DNA of 64,000 bases. It comes from Lanius collurio. Lineage: Eukaryota > Chordata > Aves > Passeriformes > Laniidae. The stretch covers positions 4,442,504-4,506,503 of the forward strand of contig JACBWW010000017.1 of assembly GCA_020086605.1 (NCBI GenBank), in the 5' to 3' direction. The notes beneath the pieces are model-generated. The model was not told the DNA's origin, searched no databases, and saw nothing but the letters and a program-made list of their open reading frames with translations. Both the position numbers and the translations under genes were made by a program. Below are positions 1 through 14,235 of this stretch, piece after piece (positions within the stretch are counted from its first letter, which is position 1; each line of letters opens with the position of its first letter).

Positions 1-6
1 CCCAGC

Positions 7-117
7 TGTTTGAGTGCTCCCTAACCCACTTAAAGCAGAATCAGCTGAGTTCAAACAATTTAAAGAGGAGCCAACTGTGTTGATTGTGCCTGAAGTGGGT
101 TAGGGAGCACTCAAACA
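7..117. repeat. Long inverted repeat, MITE-like or hairpin-forming
   Basis: Positions 7-31 and 93-117 are exact reverse complements (25 bp; the left arm contains GAGTGCTCCCTAACCC). The symmetry continues inward on the same axis: position i faces 124-i. Positions 32-51 face 73-92 with short matched blocks (35-37, 39-43, 45, 48-51), leaving a loop of about 21 nt at 52-72. About 40 of 45 positions can pair, counting one G-U. A non-autonomous DNA transposon of the MITE kind is the simplest explanation; a hairpin transcript is another. I see no clear target-site duplication, and the element sits at the window edge, so its true left boundary is uncertain. I do not recognise the family. Confidence 0.8.
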
Positions 118-3100
118 AGTTGCTTTGTTAACAGAAGTGAGGGGAGGAGTAAGACACAGTAACATCTTAAGCTGTTCCAGAAGACATCTGTCTGTAGTAT
201 AAATAACAGAGATAATTCCATGGAGTACCTGGAACAGAAATTGTGCCATGAAGCTATGGGGACATATGTCAGCTCATGGTCTTAGAGCAATGAGAAATGG
301 AAAAACATTCATTCATCCTGGTGCTATATTAGAAATACAGTATGTAACGATTATTTAATGGCAATAACAATAACTAGTTTCTCAGGTAGAAAAGGAAGAA
401 GGAAACACCTGATCTAAGATATAGAGAATGATAAACTCCTCCAAAAACATAATCAGTGTGGCATATGGAGGATACTCTGGCCTCCCCCTCAGAACACAGC
501 CCTTGTAATTGTCATTTCATGCTTTAAGTGTACAGGCATCATTATCTCCTTCTGCTTTCAACACCAGATAGGTTACTCCAGTTGCTGAGTTTAAACTGTT
601 CTGGAAGGGAAATGGACACCCAAGGAGATCTCAGTTTGGATGTCTGTAGAGCCTGCCATGAGTTACATAATTTAAGCTTTGTTATTTTATGTTGGTTTGT
701 CTACACCCCTTTTTCACCACAGCATCCAAATGCCTTCCAGGAATGTGTTAAGTGATGTGGCTGAATATCTGCCACTCTTTCATTTCAGGCTCAAAGGCAG
801 AACTGTGTAGGCAGGAGAGGGTTGGGAGTTTACTTTTTATTTTAGGGGTTTTATATTAAAGTGTTGATGTTACTTATGTTTACAACAAAGAAAGTAATCT
901 AAGGGAGTAGAAGGTGGTGTAGCTTTGATAACCGTTTGCTCCCATGAGAATTTATTCAGCACTAACAGAGCAGCTCCCAAGAAACTCAGATAACTTTGAA
1001 AATACACATCTGCACGTAGCTATGAGAAGCCAGTATGCGAGAAGAGGGTGCTTGTGATGCTTTGTGTTAAGACAAACTGCACGTTGTGTTCTAGGTTGTG
1101 CATCCCAAAGGTATAATGCCATACCCAGCTGTATCATGTTGCTGTTTCAGGGAAGGGGTAATGGAAACCCAGCTTTGGTTACACGTGTAATCTGCCAGGA
1201 GGAGACAGGGGTTCTTAAACAAAACAGATACACAGGCTTAGTGACAGCTCAGAGTCCAGGGCCATCACCAAATGAATTAGCAGGTTAACTAATTGTGTTG
1301 CATACCCTCAAAGAAATGAGACTACAAAAAAGGTTTCCTTTGTTTACATAACCTCTCCCCTACTTGAGATCAGCTTCAGTCAGCTTTTCCTCCTTGCTGA
1401 GCTGATCTGAAAAAGCACTCAGTGGTCTCAGTGGTACTGATAACACCTAAGATCTGCTAAAGGACTTTGCTGCTGGCACTGTGGGTCTTCACATTGCCCA
1501 CACAACCTACCTGCAGGCCATATGTTCAACATAAATTCTAGTTAGAGGGATAGTAGTCAGGGTGCACTTTCATAGAGGCCCTGAGAACATTCTCCTGCAC
1601 TTCTGCCTCCTCACAGAGAGGTCACCAATATCTTGAATCGTGTAACTTGAGGATGAGGGAGCATTGTTGCATGTCCCCTGAAGTTTCTGTGCTGTCCAGC
1701 TATCATGCTTCATCTAAAATAATTTCAGCTATGTTTCTTTTAAATTACTTTCAAATCTAAAATTTCAATTTTTAGATACATGGCTGGTCAGCACTCTTTC
1801 TTTAAACTTTGATTTTTGGTGTGGAGAACTACTATCATCTCATATTCAGTGAATTACTTTTGAGTTAGATAAACTATCCCCTCTGATTTTGTTCATCTGA
1901 CCAGCCAAAACCAGTGCTGACATCTCAGTCACAAATACGTGATTGAATTCCCACCTTGTTTTCTAACTATCAGAAACGATGACAACGTAAAAAAGTCTCA
2001 CTTCAGAAGCTCAGCAAGTAGCAGCACAAAATACAGGTCTTTAATCCCGTGATTATTGTAAATTTGAGGCTGGTTTAAGAGCAGCTGTTACGCAGTTGTC
2101 ATCCTGCAATCACTTGGGAAAGGTCACCCAGTAATGATGTCCACACACCAGCAATCATAGAGTGTTAACTCAATCATGAGAAAGTAAATGGATGGAGAAG
2201 CTGAAACCTTCCTCTTGGCTGCAAAGCCCTCCAAAAAGAGCAGCAACACAATGCAAACTGTTCATACAAAGATATATCTGTAGACCACACATTAGCTTAT
2301 TGCATATTTATACCTGTGCACAGCTATTTCTAGAACCATTCTTCAGCAGGGTACTTCATCCACCTGCAATTTAAAGCATATGAGTACTCCCACTGAAAAA
2401 CAACAGAACCATCCATGTCCCTGAAGTTCTATGTCCTTTAAATAAGTCTGCAAATCGAGGCCTTTAACTCCTGCCAAACAGACCTTAATATACTGTGGCA
2501 AAAAACTACAAGCTGCTTATGCAAACAGCCTAAAAAAGTACTTGCTGTCTTTAAATTATATCAAGGTCTTATGATACAAGACAAGTTAGAGAGAGTTTGG
2601 TTGACAGGGGACAGAGATGTATTTTGCAGAATAAGTATCTTATTTCTGAGTGTCTTTCCTAGTTATGTATCCCACTGTTGTTGGATCCCTTGTGTGCTTC
2701 ATAGATTCATGGGGGAACATTGCCATTTTTGGCACCTGTCTGTTCAAAAGAAGTTGTTGTCTCCCAGGTAAAAGTCTTTCAGTGCTTCTCAGGTTTCTAG
2801 AGCATCTTCTGTGTCTGCTTTTTTTGTGCTAGGGTTGAACAGAATCGGAATCCAATACTCCTGTTGATATTGTATTACCAGCCATGATATAATCAACTAC
2901 TTCCTACCTTCCTCTTCCTATAAGCCACTCTAGATTTACTATTGGTGTGTATTTTCTTAAATTTTGCACAGTGACTTCCTATTTCTCTTTCCTGAATGGC
3001 CACTGTTAATTTAGATCTACTCAGAAACATCTTGGATTCTATCTAATCTATTTTCTATTTATACCACATTCATCACCATGGTAGCTGAATGCCTTAGAAA

Positions 3101-6100
3101 GTGCCTTTGAGGTAGAGGCTATGAAAAGCTCATTTTAAACCACTCTGATTCTTTGCCTTTAAAATTGAATTCTCGCTACTTCATCTTACTCTAGCTGAGA
3201 AATTGCCCTTTTGCACTTTGCAAGGAAGTAATCTGAAGCCAGTCCAGCATGACTTGGGACCCAGTGTTAGCTGAAAATATCAACTGCAGCAACTCTGACA
3301 TCTATGTAAATAATACAATTATATTTTGATAGTTCTCATATTCAAAGAGAAATATTATGATATAGAACATTCATAATTAAGGCAGCAGTTCCTCAAATGT
3401 GAGCAAAACCAGGAGACTTGCAGCAAACTCATGATCAGTTTCACCTGTGTTAACGTGCTCGTCTACCTTAAAATCTGATTATTGACTGTACAGTCTAAGT
3501 CTGCATATTGATGTGTGTATATATGTATAATGGCATAACTGTGTCACATGGTTTTAAAATGGAACACCCAATTTTTTTGCATATACTCCATATACTTTGT
3601 GATGCTGCAACATGAAATTTGCAAAAAATTGCACCTCTAATTTTAAAAAGAATACAGCAGAAGCCATGTTTTTACATCAGGGGATTTTACACCTGTACTT
3701 CTGAAGAATTCTGGCAAACAACAGAAGGTCTGGCCAGTACCTGGGGAAAGTCTGAACCACTCCATTCATCCTATCTTGTGTAACAATCCCAGCAATACAC
3801 TAATGAATTGTAAATTTAAGGAAGAAAAAAGAAGTCTACCCATATTGAACATGGGAATAACACAGAGTCAGCTGTATTTGTCAAGTTTTTATATTAACTG
3901 TATTGTTCACTTTCAAATTCCTCCACTGGGTTTTCAGTTTGGTATTCTTAGGAAAAAAGTTTATATTATCTGATAATTTCTTTCCTTCCTCCAGTGAACT
4001 CACTGGGCAGTTTCAACCAAAGCTGAGTCAAGGGTGGAGGCCTGAAAGATTTCCAGGAGTTGTACAAAGAAAATCAGAGATTCTTACAGGTAAAAGCCGG
4101 TATCACCCTCACAGAGAGATTGCAGTATCAGCACAGCTCTATTAATAGACAACAACAAATTAACAAATTAACATGGCAGAGGCAACTGCCCAGGTGCCTA
4201 TCCCTACTATCTAAGGGACTCTTTGCTTATTTTGCCTGAAATAGCTACAGAAACCCAGCATAAAGGCACAGAATGCAACAACAAATCTGTCACTGTTGGA
4301 GCATGTACAGCCACCCAAATAAAAAACACCAAGACAGAGAGAGATTGAAGTTCCTGCAGGGGTACTCCAGGATGGAAACAATAACCCAGCTCCTCAGATA
4401 GAGAACCACCCCCGCTCTGAGGAGTGCGTCACCCATGGGTGTGTGCTGAACCTCCTGTCCAATGGTTCCATCCTTAAATAAAATCTCCTGCAAACTGAAC
4501 TAAGCCTCTGTTACTCTAGATTGACAGCTGCACACTTTGTCTCTTGTGCACTGAATGGAATATTTTCTCCTCTTACTGGCTGAGTCATTAAAATACCATT
4601 CAGATAACTTTTATGCAATGCAGTTTTTATCAATATCAAGCTGCTCGAGTTTCGTGGTTTGGTAAGTTTCCCATGACATGCTGTTCATAAAGCGTAGATG
4701 TGTTTGTCACAACGATGCCATATGAAACCTCCTCTGAGGCCCAGGAGACCTGATGGTAACAGAGAAGTGATTTCTTCATGCAGACCATGAAGCAAACAAG
4801 AGATCACAATAATCTGATGAGACGATCTCAACATCCTCCAGCTCAGCCTACCTCCGCAGACATGTCAGTAGACTCGTTTGGACAAGCAGTTTGTTGTCTG
4901 TTTTCTTTTAAAATACATCAAATGAGTCAACATATCAACAAAGCAGCAACATATTTTTCCAGTTACTAAATGCATTTGTTAATCAGCCAAACCAGAGATA
5001 CAGTGAAGCCTCTTTGTCATGAAGTCTTTGGTTCTCCAAGTCACCACAGCACTGTCACACACAACACAAACATCATTTTGATCTAATCAGGCTTTAAGAA
5101 AACATTTATTGTAGCTGAATACACTGTCGAAAAATCACAGACATCCAAACTGCATGTGACAGGATCAACCCCAGAGGCACAAAACAGGGTCTGACCAAGC
5201 CTTGCTTAAGGAGCAGGGCACTAGCTGGTCTGAAGCACCATTAAAAGCAACATGCCATTCCTCATCTCCTAAACCCCTACTATTTAGACCAAATCTCTCT
5301 CTGAGTCTGTGTTTAACTTTCCTAAGCAGCAGAACTATTTTAAAAACAGCTTTTGAGGAAAAACTTGTGAATTTTTCAGGTTGCTACAAGTCACACAGCA
5401 GAAGGGCTTTGAGGCTGCTACTGGCATAGAGTACTTGGAGGTGGTAACCCAGCCTTCCACAGAGGCCAGGGGCTAATTCTCTTCAGTAACATGAAAATCC
5501 TGGGATATTCTTTCTACCAACAGTGGAATGGGATGCTTCATTCTCCAAGGCCTTCCCACAAAAATACTCACAAAAACTGGAGCTAGACCATTCTAACTCA
5601 AGGAAATACATCTTTATTGGGCATTTGCCTATTAAAATTCCCCAAAATCTCTAGTTGGACTTAACTCACTGTGAGTATTCATCCAATTAGCAGTAAAAAT
5701 GCTCAATGTGGGGTATTGTTTTGACTCTTAAATTCACCGGTCCAACATCCAGCAGCTGTCACCCCCTGCCAAGTGCTCAGACCTGTGGTTGTTGTCCATT
5801 GATTCACACCTTTTCTTCCTTCTTTACCTCAAGCAGCATAAAGGTTTATGGCAGCCTCAGCATTTTAAACTTACATAAGCTCAGTCACTTTCAAAACTTA
5901 TTATTTCCCTACACAATATATCAAGGGAAGTCCATCTTCCCGAAGCAGTATTTTCATCTTCTACGATACAGATAAAGATAATTTTCTCAAATATGTTTTT
6001 CTGCTTCTTCCCCCCAGCTCCTGTGTCTCCACTCATAGGTCCCTGCATCCAACTCCATTTGTTTTGGGGGCACTGAAATATTTATCAACTAGCAGATAAA

Positions 6101-7514
6101 CTAAGCTTTTTCTACAAACTACAGAATTTTGCTAATGAATAACAAAATGTTTTGATACTACTGCCATGGAGAGGCAGCCCCTGTGTTCCGAGTCTCCCGT
6201 ATCATGGCATCAGCGTTTGCGAAAACAAAGCCTTTCAACTCTGTGGGCACCTGGTTTCACACAACACCTTCAAATGCACCGTAGTGCAACAGGTCTGTTC
6301 TGCAACTGGAAATAAAAATACCATTGCAGCACCTGTAAACACATGCAAACCACTCCTAATCTTTGTATCTCAGCTACGGGCAGCAGTGACGGCGCAGCCG
6401 CGTGGAGTGGGCTGGGGGTGACTAACCGAGGGGGTGGCACTTCCATTGATCTCTTCACCCTGCTTGTTGCCCAAGCAGAGTAGATCAAAGTTAAATTAAA
6501 TGTACTTACCCACACTACAAGCAGACCCCCGGCTGAGGCAGACATGCACGGCCACTGTGCTGTAAATCCTTGCATATCAGTTTTCCTCTTGCCTATACTC
6601 CCACTCTGAGAAACGCTTGTAGCAACTCTTTAGAGCAGCTAAGGAAGAAGTACTGCACTTCTCTGGGACTTGTGTGGGTGCCATGCCTTTCCTCAGCTGG
6701 TTTTGTTTCGTTGTTTGTGGGGTTGGTTTTTTTTGCATAAAGTCAGCTGTCATTACAGCAGCTCAGGCTATCACACCATGAGGTTCAAAGTAAGAGAGAC
6801 TATCGGCAGATGCAAGCAGTGAGGTGAAGATTCAGTACTAATAATCTCAAAGCCTGACAAGAGGAAAGTGGGAATCACACACTGACAAAATAAGCAGATG
6901 CAATCAAGCAGCTGCATCCATTACAATAGAGCAGATTTTTATCTTATCTATTTATTACAGATGCGCTATTACTTTTCCACTTAGCCAGGCACTCTGGCTC
7001 CCTCAGGAAAGGTATGGGATTGGCCTGAAAAAAAATAGGAAAGAAAAATATTCATACTGTTTGAAAAATGCATCTGCTTCACAGCTTTGTAGATGAAATA
7101 TGAGATTCTAATGTAATTCAGAGCTGAGTGTTCCACAGAATGAGGCAATAAAGATTATCCAGCAGTCACAGTCTGCTGGGCACACTGCAGGGACACAGTC
7201 ACTTTACCATCTCTTTGTGAACCCTTACTTACTTTTTAATGACAATGGCATGGGTCATCTCTGTGCACCACACCCCTGACACCAGCATTCCTGCTGGAAT
7301 TTGAAAAAAGCTAAATACAAAGGCTTATTCTATATTGACTTCTCTAATACAATTCAGTTTCAACAACAAAGCCTGCTGATTTAAGAGCCAGAAGGTCAGA
7401 TCCTCCCCATTTACATTACCAGCAACTCAGACAGTTTGGGAAACTCAAAATAGTGATTCTGACCACTTATTGCAGTACCAAATGACTCCCAGAGGAACTT
7501 ATTGTATACCTATA
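118..7514. other. Intergenic, no gene seen
   Basis: AT-rich DNA with frequent stops in all frames and only short chance reading frames. I found no CpG island, no splice-bounded conserved peptide and no clear CR1 tail. A CpG-rich spot near 6375-6435 is too short to call an island. Very old, unrecognisable repeats may be present, for example around 2600-3130. Confidence 0.6.
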
Positions 7515-7550
7515 CATGTATGTATGTATGTATGTATGTATGTATGTACA
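7515..7550. repeat. (TGTA)n microsatellite
   Basis: About eight uninterrupted TGTA units at 7517-7548, flanked by the related TATACA and TACATC. It is a simple tetranucleotide repeat and likely polymorphic in length. Confidence 0.95.
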
Positions 7551-10500
7551 TCATTATCAACTTTTGTCATCACTTTGGAATAAACCTTACCTGAGGTCTG
7601 AAAAAGAAGAAACACACTGAGCCCCTAATGGCTGCCTCATAATTGTGCTTTCTGCAAAGCTCCCTGGAAAAAAGTAAAATAAAACATGATCTTAGTATGT
7701 CCAAGCGAGCCTTACACAGGAGTTCACTGCAGAACATGGATGGAAATGATGATAACTCAGTCTCTGTGGCACACTCCTAGGGTGTTAAAGACCCAGACTC
7801 TTCTTTCCCACAGCTCCCACTTCTCTGGTAAGATCTTCCAGCCATCAGAATATAAAATGCTCAGTCCCACTCCCATGCATCTCCTATGACAGCTGGCTCA
7901 CTGAGCTGCAAATAGGACAACATTCAGTGGACCAGTGAGAAAGTAAGCACCAATCTGACTCCTTAATTATGAACACCTCCAGAAGGCAGGAATCTGGTTC
8001 CCACTCAGTGACTGCTTGTATTTTCCATTTAAGATTTCACCTATCATTACCTACGTTCCTAGAGCCCAGTACTCTTGATCTGCAAGGGATGAGGACACCC
8101 TCCCAAGCAGTCCCAAGTCAGGCACCTGGTCTCAGACACATCTTCATCTCATCAGCTATCCCAGGAGCTTCTTCCTCAGCCCACAGGCTTCATCATCCCA
8201 TAGACTGATTACAAACTAAAGGAGAGGTATTGCCTCCAGCATCCTGACATGGCCTTGGAGCTATCTGTCTTCACTTGGAATCACTGCCAGATGGCCAGGA
8301 CTTGGTTTTGAAGCATTATTTCACTTTAACCTAATGCCTGAAGCTACTTTGTCATGTTTTCAAAAGCACTCGTGCAACCTCAGATCCCCAGAGTCACCTT
8401 CAAACTGACTCATTGAAAACACTCTCTACACCTCCTGTTATCTGCAGAGGACAAGAGGTGAGTAAGACTGAAAAACAAAGGAGGTAAGAAGATATATATA
8501 AATATATCTGTGTACACAATGATAACATTTAATGTCACCAGAAAAATGCATAGAAAGATATTTTACAAATTGCATAAACCTTAAGTTTTGGAGTACAAAT
8601 GAAAAACATAAACCAAGGATACATTTCTGTTTCAGTAGAGGATTCTCTAATGGTCCAGTGGTTTCTCTTATCAGTGCTTTGAACTAAGTGGTAGTTCCTC
8701 TGTTTGGAGGTAGCGAGGTTCAAACCATGAAGAGCTTCACTAGTTAAAAACTTTTATTTTAAACTGAACTGCAAACTAGAACACAGCTCTTGACTCTCAC
8801 TTGACAGTTTCTGCTAAATTCCCCTTTGATGCCCAGTTTGGAACCTAGCACTTGTGAGCAGGTTATTTCCTCCCTCATCAAGCAGACTGCTACAGGGCTG
8901 TCTTGTCTCCTTGCAGGTGGCAGGAAGAAGTCATCACAAAAAGGAAATCCTATCATAGCCTGATCAGCATTATTTCGAGCAGCTTTGTCTGCTAAAGGAG
9001 TCCCTGCTCCTACATTGTTCCTCCTTGTACCTCCTAGGTTGCTGCAAATAAATTAGAGCAGGGAGCTGAGCTAGCTAACCCCCCACCTCTTCTTTTTCAG
9101 CCAGAGTTTTTTTAAGTTAGATTAGCTCTCCCTTTGCACTTCACCACATGCCCAAATTCTTGTGCCAGAGTAGCAGAAGGAGGAGTAAGAGAGTGGGAAG
9201 AAGTGGCTGGAAGTAGGAGGAGGTGAGGGAGCAGAAGGGACTTCTTCAGCTCTGAGGCCTTCAGCCTAAAAAAATAACTCCCTCCTTGGGATCAAGTACT
9301 CCTGGGGTGCCCTTGGGAGGATGGGTGTGCTCACTCCCAGAAATGCTTCACTTGATCAATGTTCATGTACTGGAAAATACCGAATTTGCTGTAATGAAGA
9401 TCTGCCACTGAATGCATAATTTTCCAGCAGGGACATTACCTGTAACAGACAGACAGAGGATTCAGGCAACCACTGCCAACATCTCCCTCAGTGTGTTGGC
9501 CTTTGGGCTTTTGAATGTCTCCAACTTTGTCTTAGGGCACTAAACAGATTCTCACCTAAAGCAACACTGTAAGCAGGCGTTCTGCTGCCTCAGGTTTCAC
9601 ACAGCTCACAGCGCAATCACAGAACCTGCAAGGGGCTCGGTTATATTTAGAATCCCACATTGTCATTACTTTCATCCCTCAAAACGGAGGTGGTGGGGAA
9701 ATAAAGAACAGAAGCAGATGAGGAATGCACAGCTGGAGAACGTCAGCAGGCATTGCAGCACCGGCTGGGCCTGGTTCACCTCCTGCTTAACTGAAAAAGA
9801 GTGAGTGAGAAAAAGAAAATGGACATTTATTTCTCCTGCCGTGATCAACACCTGGCTGCCCCTGCAAAGACAGTACTCTGGTAATGCTCCAAGCATCGTT
9901 TTCTGTGCCAAGTCACTGCTGCCACTGAGGAATGAGCGAGCAGTGGGAAAGGACACCAGTCAAAGAGCTGCCAGTGAGGAGGGGAGCACGTGGCTGCTAC
10001 CTGGACTGAAATATCCCACAGGCAAAGCACAGCGAGACAACATGCCATAAGGACAAAAGGGACTGAAAAGAAAAGGTGATAAAATGAAAAAAGAAGGCGG
10101 TGACACAGTTCATCTAGCCATACAGAGGTCAATACATGGTCACATGTAAGCAGAGATGCTCGTAATTAATGATTTAAATATTTTTTTTTGCTAATTCCCT
10201 TGGATGTGAAGTGGGATTTTTTTACCAAGACAGGATCCCAAGAGAAAGAGGGCAATATTGAAGATGTAGATAAAGTTTGAATTCTACCTCCAAAAGACAC
10301 TTCCACAATCGCTCAAACTTATCAGCACTGTTTCCTGTTCATTCTCCAGGCCCTTCATTTATGTCTGTGTTAAAGCATGAGCAGAGTTGCTTCCAAGGGA
10401 GGCAAACTGACCTATTTGTGTTCCCTTTCACTGCTCCTGAGGCAGCTTTATTTAACTGCTCAGAGGCAACTCATTTCTTGATAGCATGGAGAACACTTGC

Positions 10501-13469
10501 TCATGCAGCTGTAATAATGGACAAAATCACCCAAATTATACCTTTATTTTTTATCTCCATGTTACTTTTTATATTAATTTGTGGGGTTGGGGATTACTTT
10601 AGTGAAGGCTTTGGCCTGTTGGGGCTTTGCCAATGGCAAGAGGGAAAAGGGAATAGAGAGAAAGATTCTGGCTATTTTATTTTATTTTTGAAGGAACTAT
10701 TAGGTTCTCTTTAGAAGGGCAGGCAAACACAATAGTCTGCTGAAGCCTCCAGATTATGGGGTGAGAAGAGCTTTTCTTCTGGACCCCTATAACTCTGTTA
10801 CCCTTTAAATAATCCTTGTTATCCTTCATTTCAGAAAAAAACCCAGCAGTATTAGGGGCTATCATGTTCAATTAGAAGCTGTGGTGTTAATCTCAGTCCT
10901 AAACACATCAGCCCCTATCTCCCCACTCTTGCAAGCTGGCCCCATTCTTTCCTAGTCCTTTGCTCTCAGCATCCTCAGTACCAGTCAGACCAGTGATTCC
11001 ACATAAGTGATGCACATATTTTGCAGATGTTTCCATGCCCCATTCTCTTCCTACAACTGCATCCTGAGAAGCAGATATTCCAGTTAACATAGACACAGAT
11101 CAGTCTCTAGAAATCCAGGACCTTTGTTAATGGCTGTGGGGTGTCAAAATCCCCGCTCTTATTGCATAGGATCCTTGTAGTAATTTTTAACATTTCAGTT
11201 AACTTCTGAAAAACCTGTTAGACATGGTGAGGTTCTCAGAAATCCATGGTCATGGGCCATGCAGCTCCCACAAATCTGCTACTGCTTCCCAACTTTCCAA
11301 GTTGTTCTAGACATCTCCTTTGTTATTGACCATCTGTTTAATCAATCCAAGCAAGTGCTTGCCTGCAGGTCTTTGGGGGAAGCACTGTAACACACTTGTT
11401 GCTGCAGTTGCTATGTGTGAAATCACTCTTGTTGAAATTCTGCTGCCCTCAGAGGATTTATCCAGAAATTGTTTTAGCCTACAGATCTATTGCAATTCCC
11501 TCACCAATGAAAAGGTAGAAACTGTCCTGTGTTGGGTTAGGCACAAAAACCATTTTGGATCACCTGCAGGTGGTCTAGCAACAGTGTGTTTTCTTCTGGA
11601 CACTTCATTTCATGCTTCAGAATTTCAGGCTTTGTTTTTAAGACTAAATCTCACAAAGGATAAATCAATCTCTGAAATTTAACAGTGCTTTGAGGTCTCC
11701 CTGCAACTGTAGTCACTTTTTGCCAACTTAAATTCAGAGGCATGTCCTGGCCTCTCTCACTTCTGGTTTCATGATGCCATCTCTGCACCAGAGAACTCAG
11801 CACCAAAACTGGGGTACCCTCCTTCCTCTCACCTCCATCAGGTCCCAGCAGGGTCGCAGGGCTGAACTGGTTCAGTGCACAACCACCAGCACAGCCCAAA
11901 GGAGGCAGTTAGAACATGCAGCCCAGAGTTCACATCTTCCAGGAGCAGCTTGAATTTATGCTCTTTTAAAGCAGGCAGGCAATTGCAGCCTTAGCCTGCA
12001 CATTGAAAATTTTAAATTACTCAGGTGTGGTTTAGTGAAGTGCTTAATATTTCAATAGAACACTGTTCACTGCTGCACTGATTATCACAGATTATGGCAG
12101 TGAAAGAGGTGAACATGTTTTCTTGATCTACATAAGTTGAGAAAGTATGTCAGAAAGCCCCATTTGCAGAGAAAGGATGTTATCACATACTTTTCCCCCA
12201 GAGACTACCATTACCAAACCTCAGTTCTATCTTTTTTTTCAAATGGTTCTGTAAGAGGAAGTCTTTTTGTAACCCATCCTCAGCAAGTTTGTTATAAACA
12301 TGCATCATCAGAAGATTCAGGCCATCACTGCTTATGTGAGGACACAGAACAATACAGTTGATGCAATAAATGTGGCTTATATATTTTTATATATATTTAT
12401 TTAGAATTAATTTTCTGCAGATATACTTGAATGTTGCCTTACAAATTTGCTGCTTCAGTGAACATTCCTATCAGCAAGTTACTGTGAGGGTATGTGCGCA
12501 AAATTGAGCACAGAAATAGGTATGAACACAAGCAAAGTGAATACGTTTAAAAATTAGAGAAATGCTACTTATCCCAAAGTGAATTTTTGCAGTAGTGTCT
12601 GGACACACTGAATTTAGAAAATCAAACAACACAGGATGATGTTCCCAGGCCATGACAAGCCATCTAACCTAACAGAATGTTAGATGGCTCTTTTCTTTAA
12701 CAAACAGTAGGAAGAGGTTTCCCATCCTAGGGGAGTTTCAGTATTTCAAAACTGAAAGAGCAAAGTCCTGTACTCTAATTGAACAATGAGCTGAGCCAAC
12801 AAGAACATGTTTTAAATCCTTCATTTTAACTATGGCCTCCTTTCATCCAAATCTCTTAGTGTATTTAATGTTAAGGTATGAAAAACTGTTTCATGGGGCA
12901 ATTTTCACACTGAAATTTTTAACCTAGGATGTCTCAACAATTTCCAAAACACTTCTACCTGAAGTTTTTGAAGAATGAGAAATCTATCCCACTCGTTTTT
13001 ATTCAGCCAAGAGAATCTACAACAACTGTTTTCTCCCAGACTTTACTGTCTGATAGGAGAGCTACAGATTGTTCAACTGTTAACTGACCCAGTTCTATGT
13101 TGTTCCCATGACCATCTTCCATCCTCATGACAAAAGAGCCACAAACATGCCAGGGTGCAGCATGTTCTCTGCAACTCTCCACATGTGCAACTTCACAGCA
13201 GTTACTGCAAGTTGCCTTGCACAAGAGACTCTCCGAGGCTGGTGTAACATCCATCATAGATAATGCAGCTTTCCACAGCACCAGGAGACAGATAGGTCTC
13301 TGACAAAGCCATTGCAAAGCCATCTTTGATCCATATCAGTGGTCACAGATGTCCAGTTTGCACAGATTGGAACTTCCAAGAAACTTCTAATCAAGGAAAA
13401 CCCTACAGACCCAGGCAGGTCACAGGCAAACTCACTTGAGACTCCTCCAGCTGCTGTGTGGAAATGAGG
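7551..13469. other. Intergenic, no gene seen
   Basis: No recognisable coding sequence. The longest open frame, about 145 codons at 10277-10714, has no family resemblance that I can see. A short perfect hairpin lies at 12658-12689. An AT-rich TATATA stretch sits near 12375-12400. Confidence 0.6.
12658..12689. repeat. Short perfect hairpin
   Basis: AGCCATCTAAC at 12658-12668 is the exact reverse complement of GTTAGATGGCT at 12679-12689, with a 10-nt spacer. A run of T and C follows. The arms are short enough to arise by chance in 64 kb, and no function is implied. Confidence 0.7.
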
Positions 13470-14235
13470 ATTGCAGAATCAGAGAAACAGGAATAAGCTG
13501 CTGAAGGCCTGTTGAACCAACCTCCCACTCAAAGCCTGACTGTCACCAACTATAAATCAAATCAGCCATGGATTTATTTGGCTGAGTCTTGAAAACCTTC
13601 AAGTACCAAGATTTCACAACTCTTCCCGAAAATGTATTCCAGTGCTGTACTGTCCTCCTACTGAAGAAAATCTGCTAATGTCCAGTTTCAGTCTCCCAGG
13701 ATGAAAACTCTGGCCCTTGCCCTCAAATTTGCTCCGAGTTTCCACATTTCACAGTAAGTTTCCAGTTTGTGTTGCTGCATGAGGTTATTGTGCTTCAGGT
13801 ACCAGGCTTCACACACCTTACTGAATGTCTTAAGGTCCATTCCACAGATGTTTCAGGATCCCTCTGGACTGAAGTTCTGTTGTTCAGGGTGCTAATCATT
13901 TCTCTTAGTTTAGCATCACACACAGGTTTTTAGAATTTGCGTTCTCACTGATCATAATGAAAATACTGAACACCACCAATTCTAGAGTACCCAACTACTG
14001 TGTTTTGGGCTGTTGATAACTGTTCTTCACACCTGATGACCCAGGCAGTTTTCAACTGTTGTAAATGTCTGTTCATCCAAGCTGTACTCTGTCATCTTCC
14101 AGATAAGGATGGTATAGAAGCCTTACTGAAGAGATAATGCATTACATCCATCCTCTCATCTTTTGAGCCAGTCATTACACCCTAAAAAGCAACCAGGCTG
14201 GTCAAGACCAATTTACCATTGATGACTCTGCTGCA
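13470..14235 (-). mobile_element. Old CR1 LINE fragment
   Basis: Read on the plus strand this resembles the reverse complement of an old avian CR1. In order it shows the 'CCAACCTCCCACTCAAAGC' segment, 'TATTCCAGTGCTGTACTG', 'GGCCCTTGCC', the 'GGGCTGTTGATAACTGTTC' segment and 'AAGCAACCAGGCTGGTCAAG'. These parts occur in the expected CR1 order. Divergence is high with many small gaps, so this is an ancient insertion without a usable reading frame. Both boundaries are approximate. The identification is from memory of CR1 consensus sequences. Confidence 0.75.

Noticed and set aside
2600..3130. Possible ancient LINE (CR1 or L3-like) fragment, including 'CATCACCATGGTAGCTGAATG'-like text
   Set aside because: The resemblance is limited to a short phrase and I could not follow the element order on either side.
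8485..8512. AGATATAT/ATATATCT palindrome
   Set aside because: It is an AT-alternating stretch expected by chance in AT-rich DNA.
10277..10714. 145-codon plus-strand frame with a hydrophobic stretch
   Set aside because: The hydrophobic run comes from a T-rich segment; there is no homology I recognise and no promoter or splice context.
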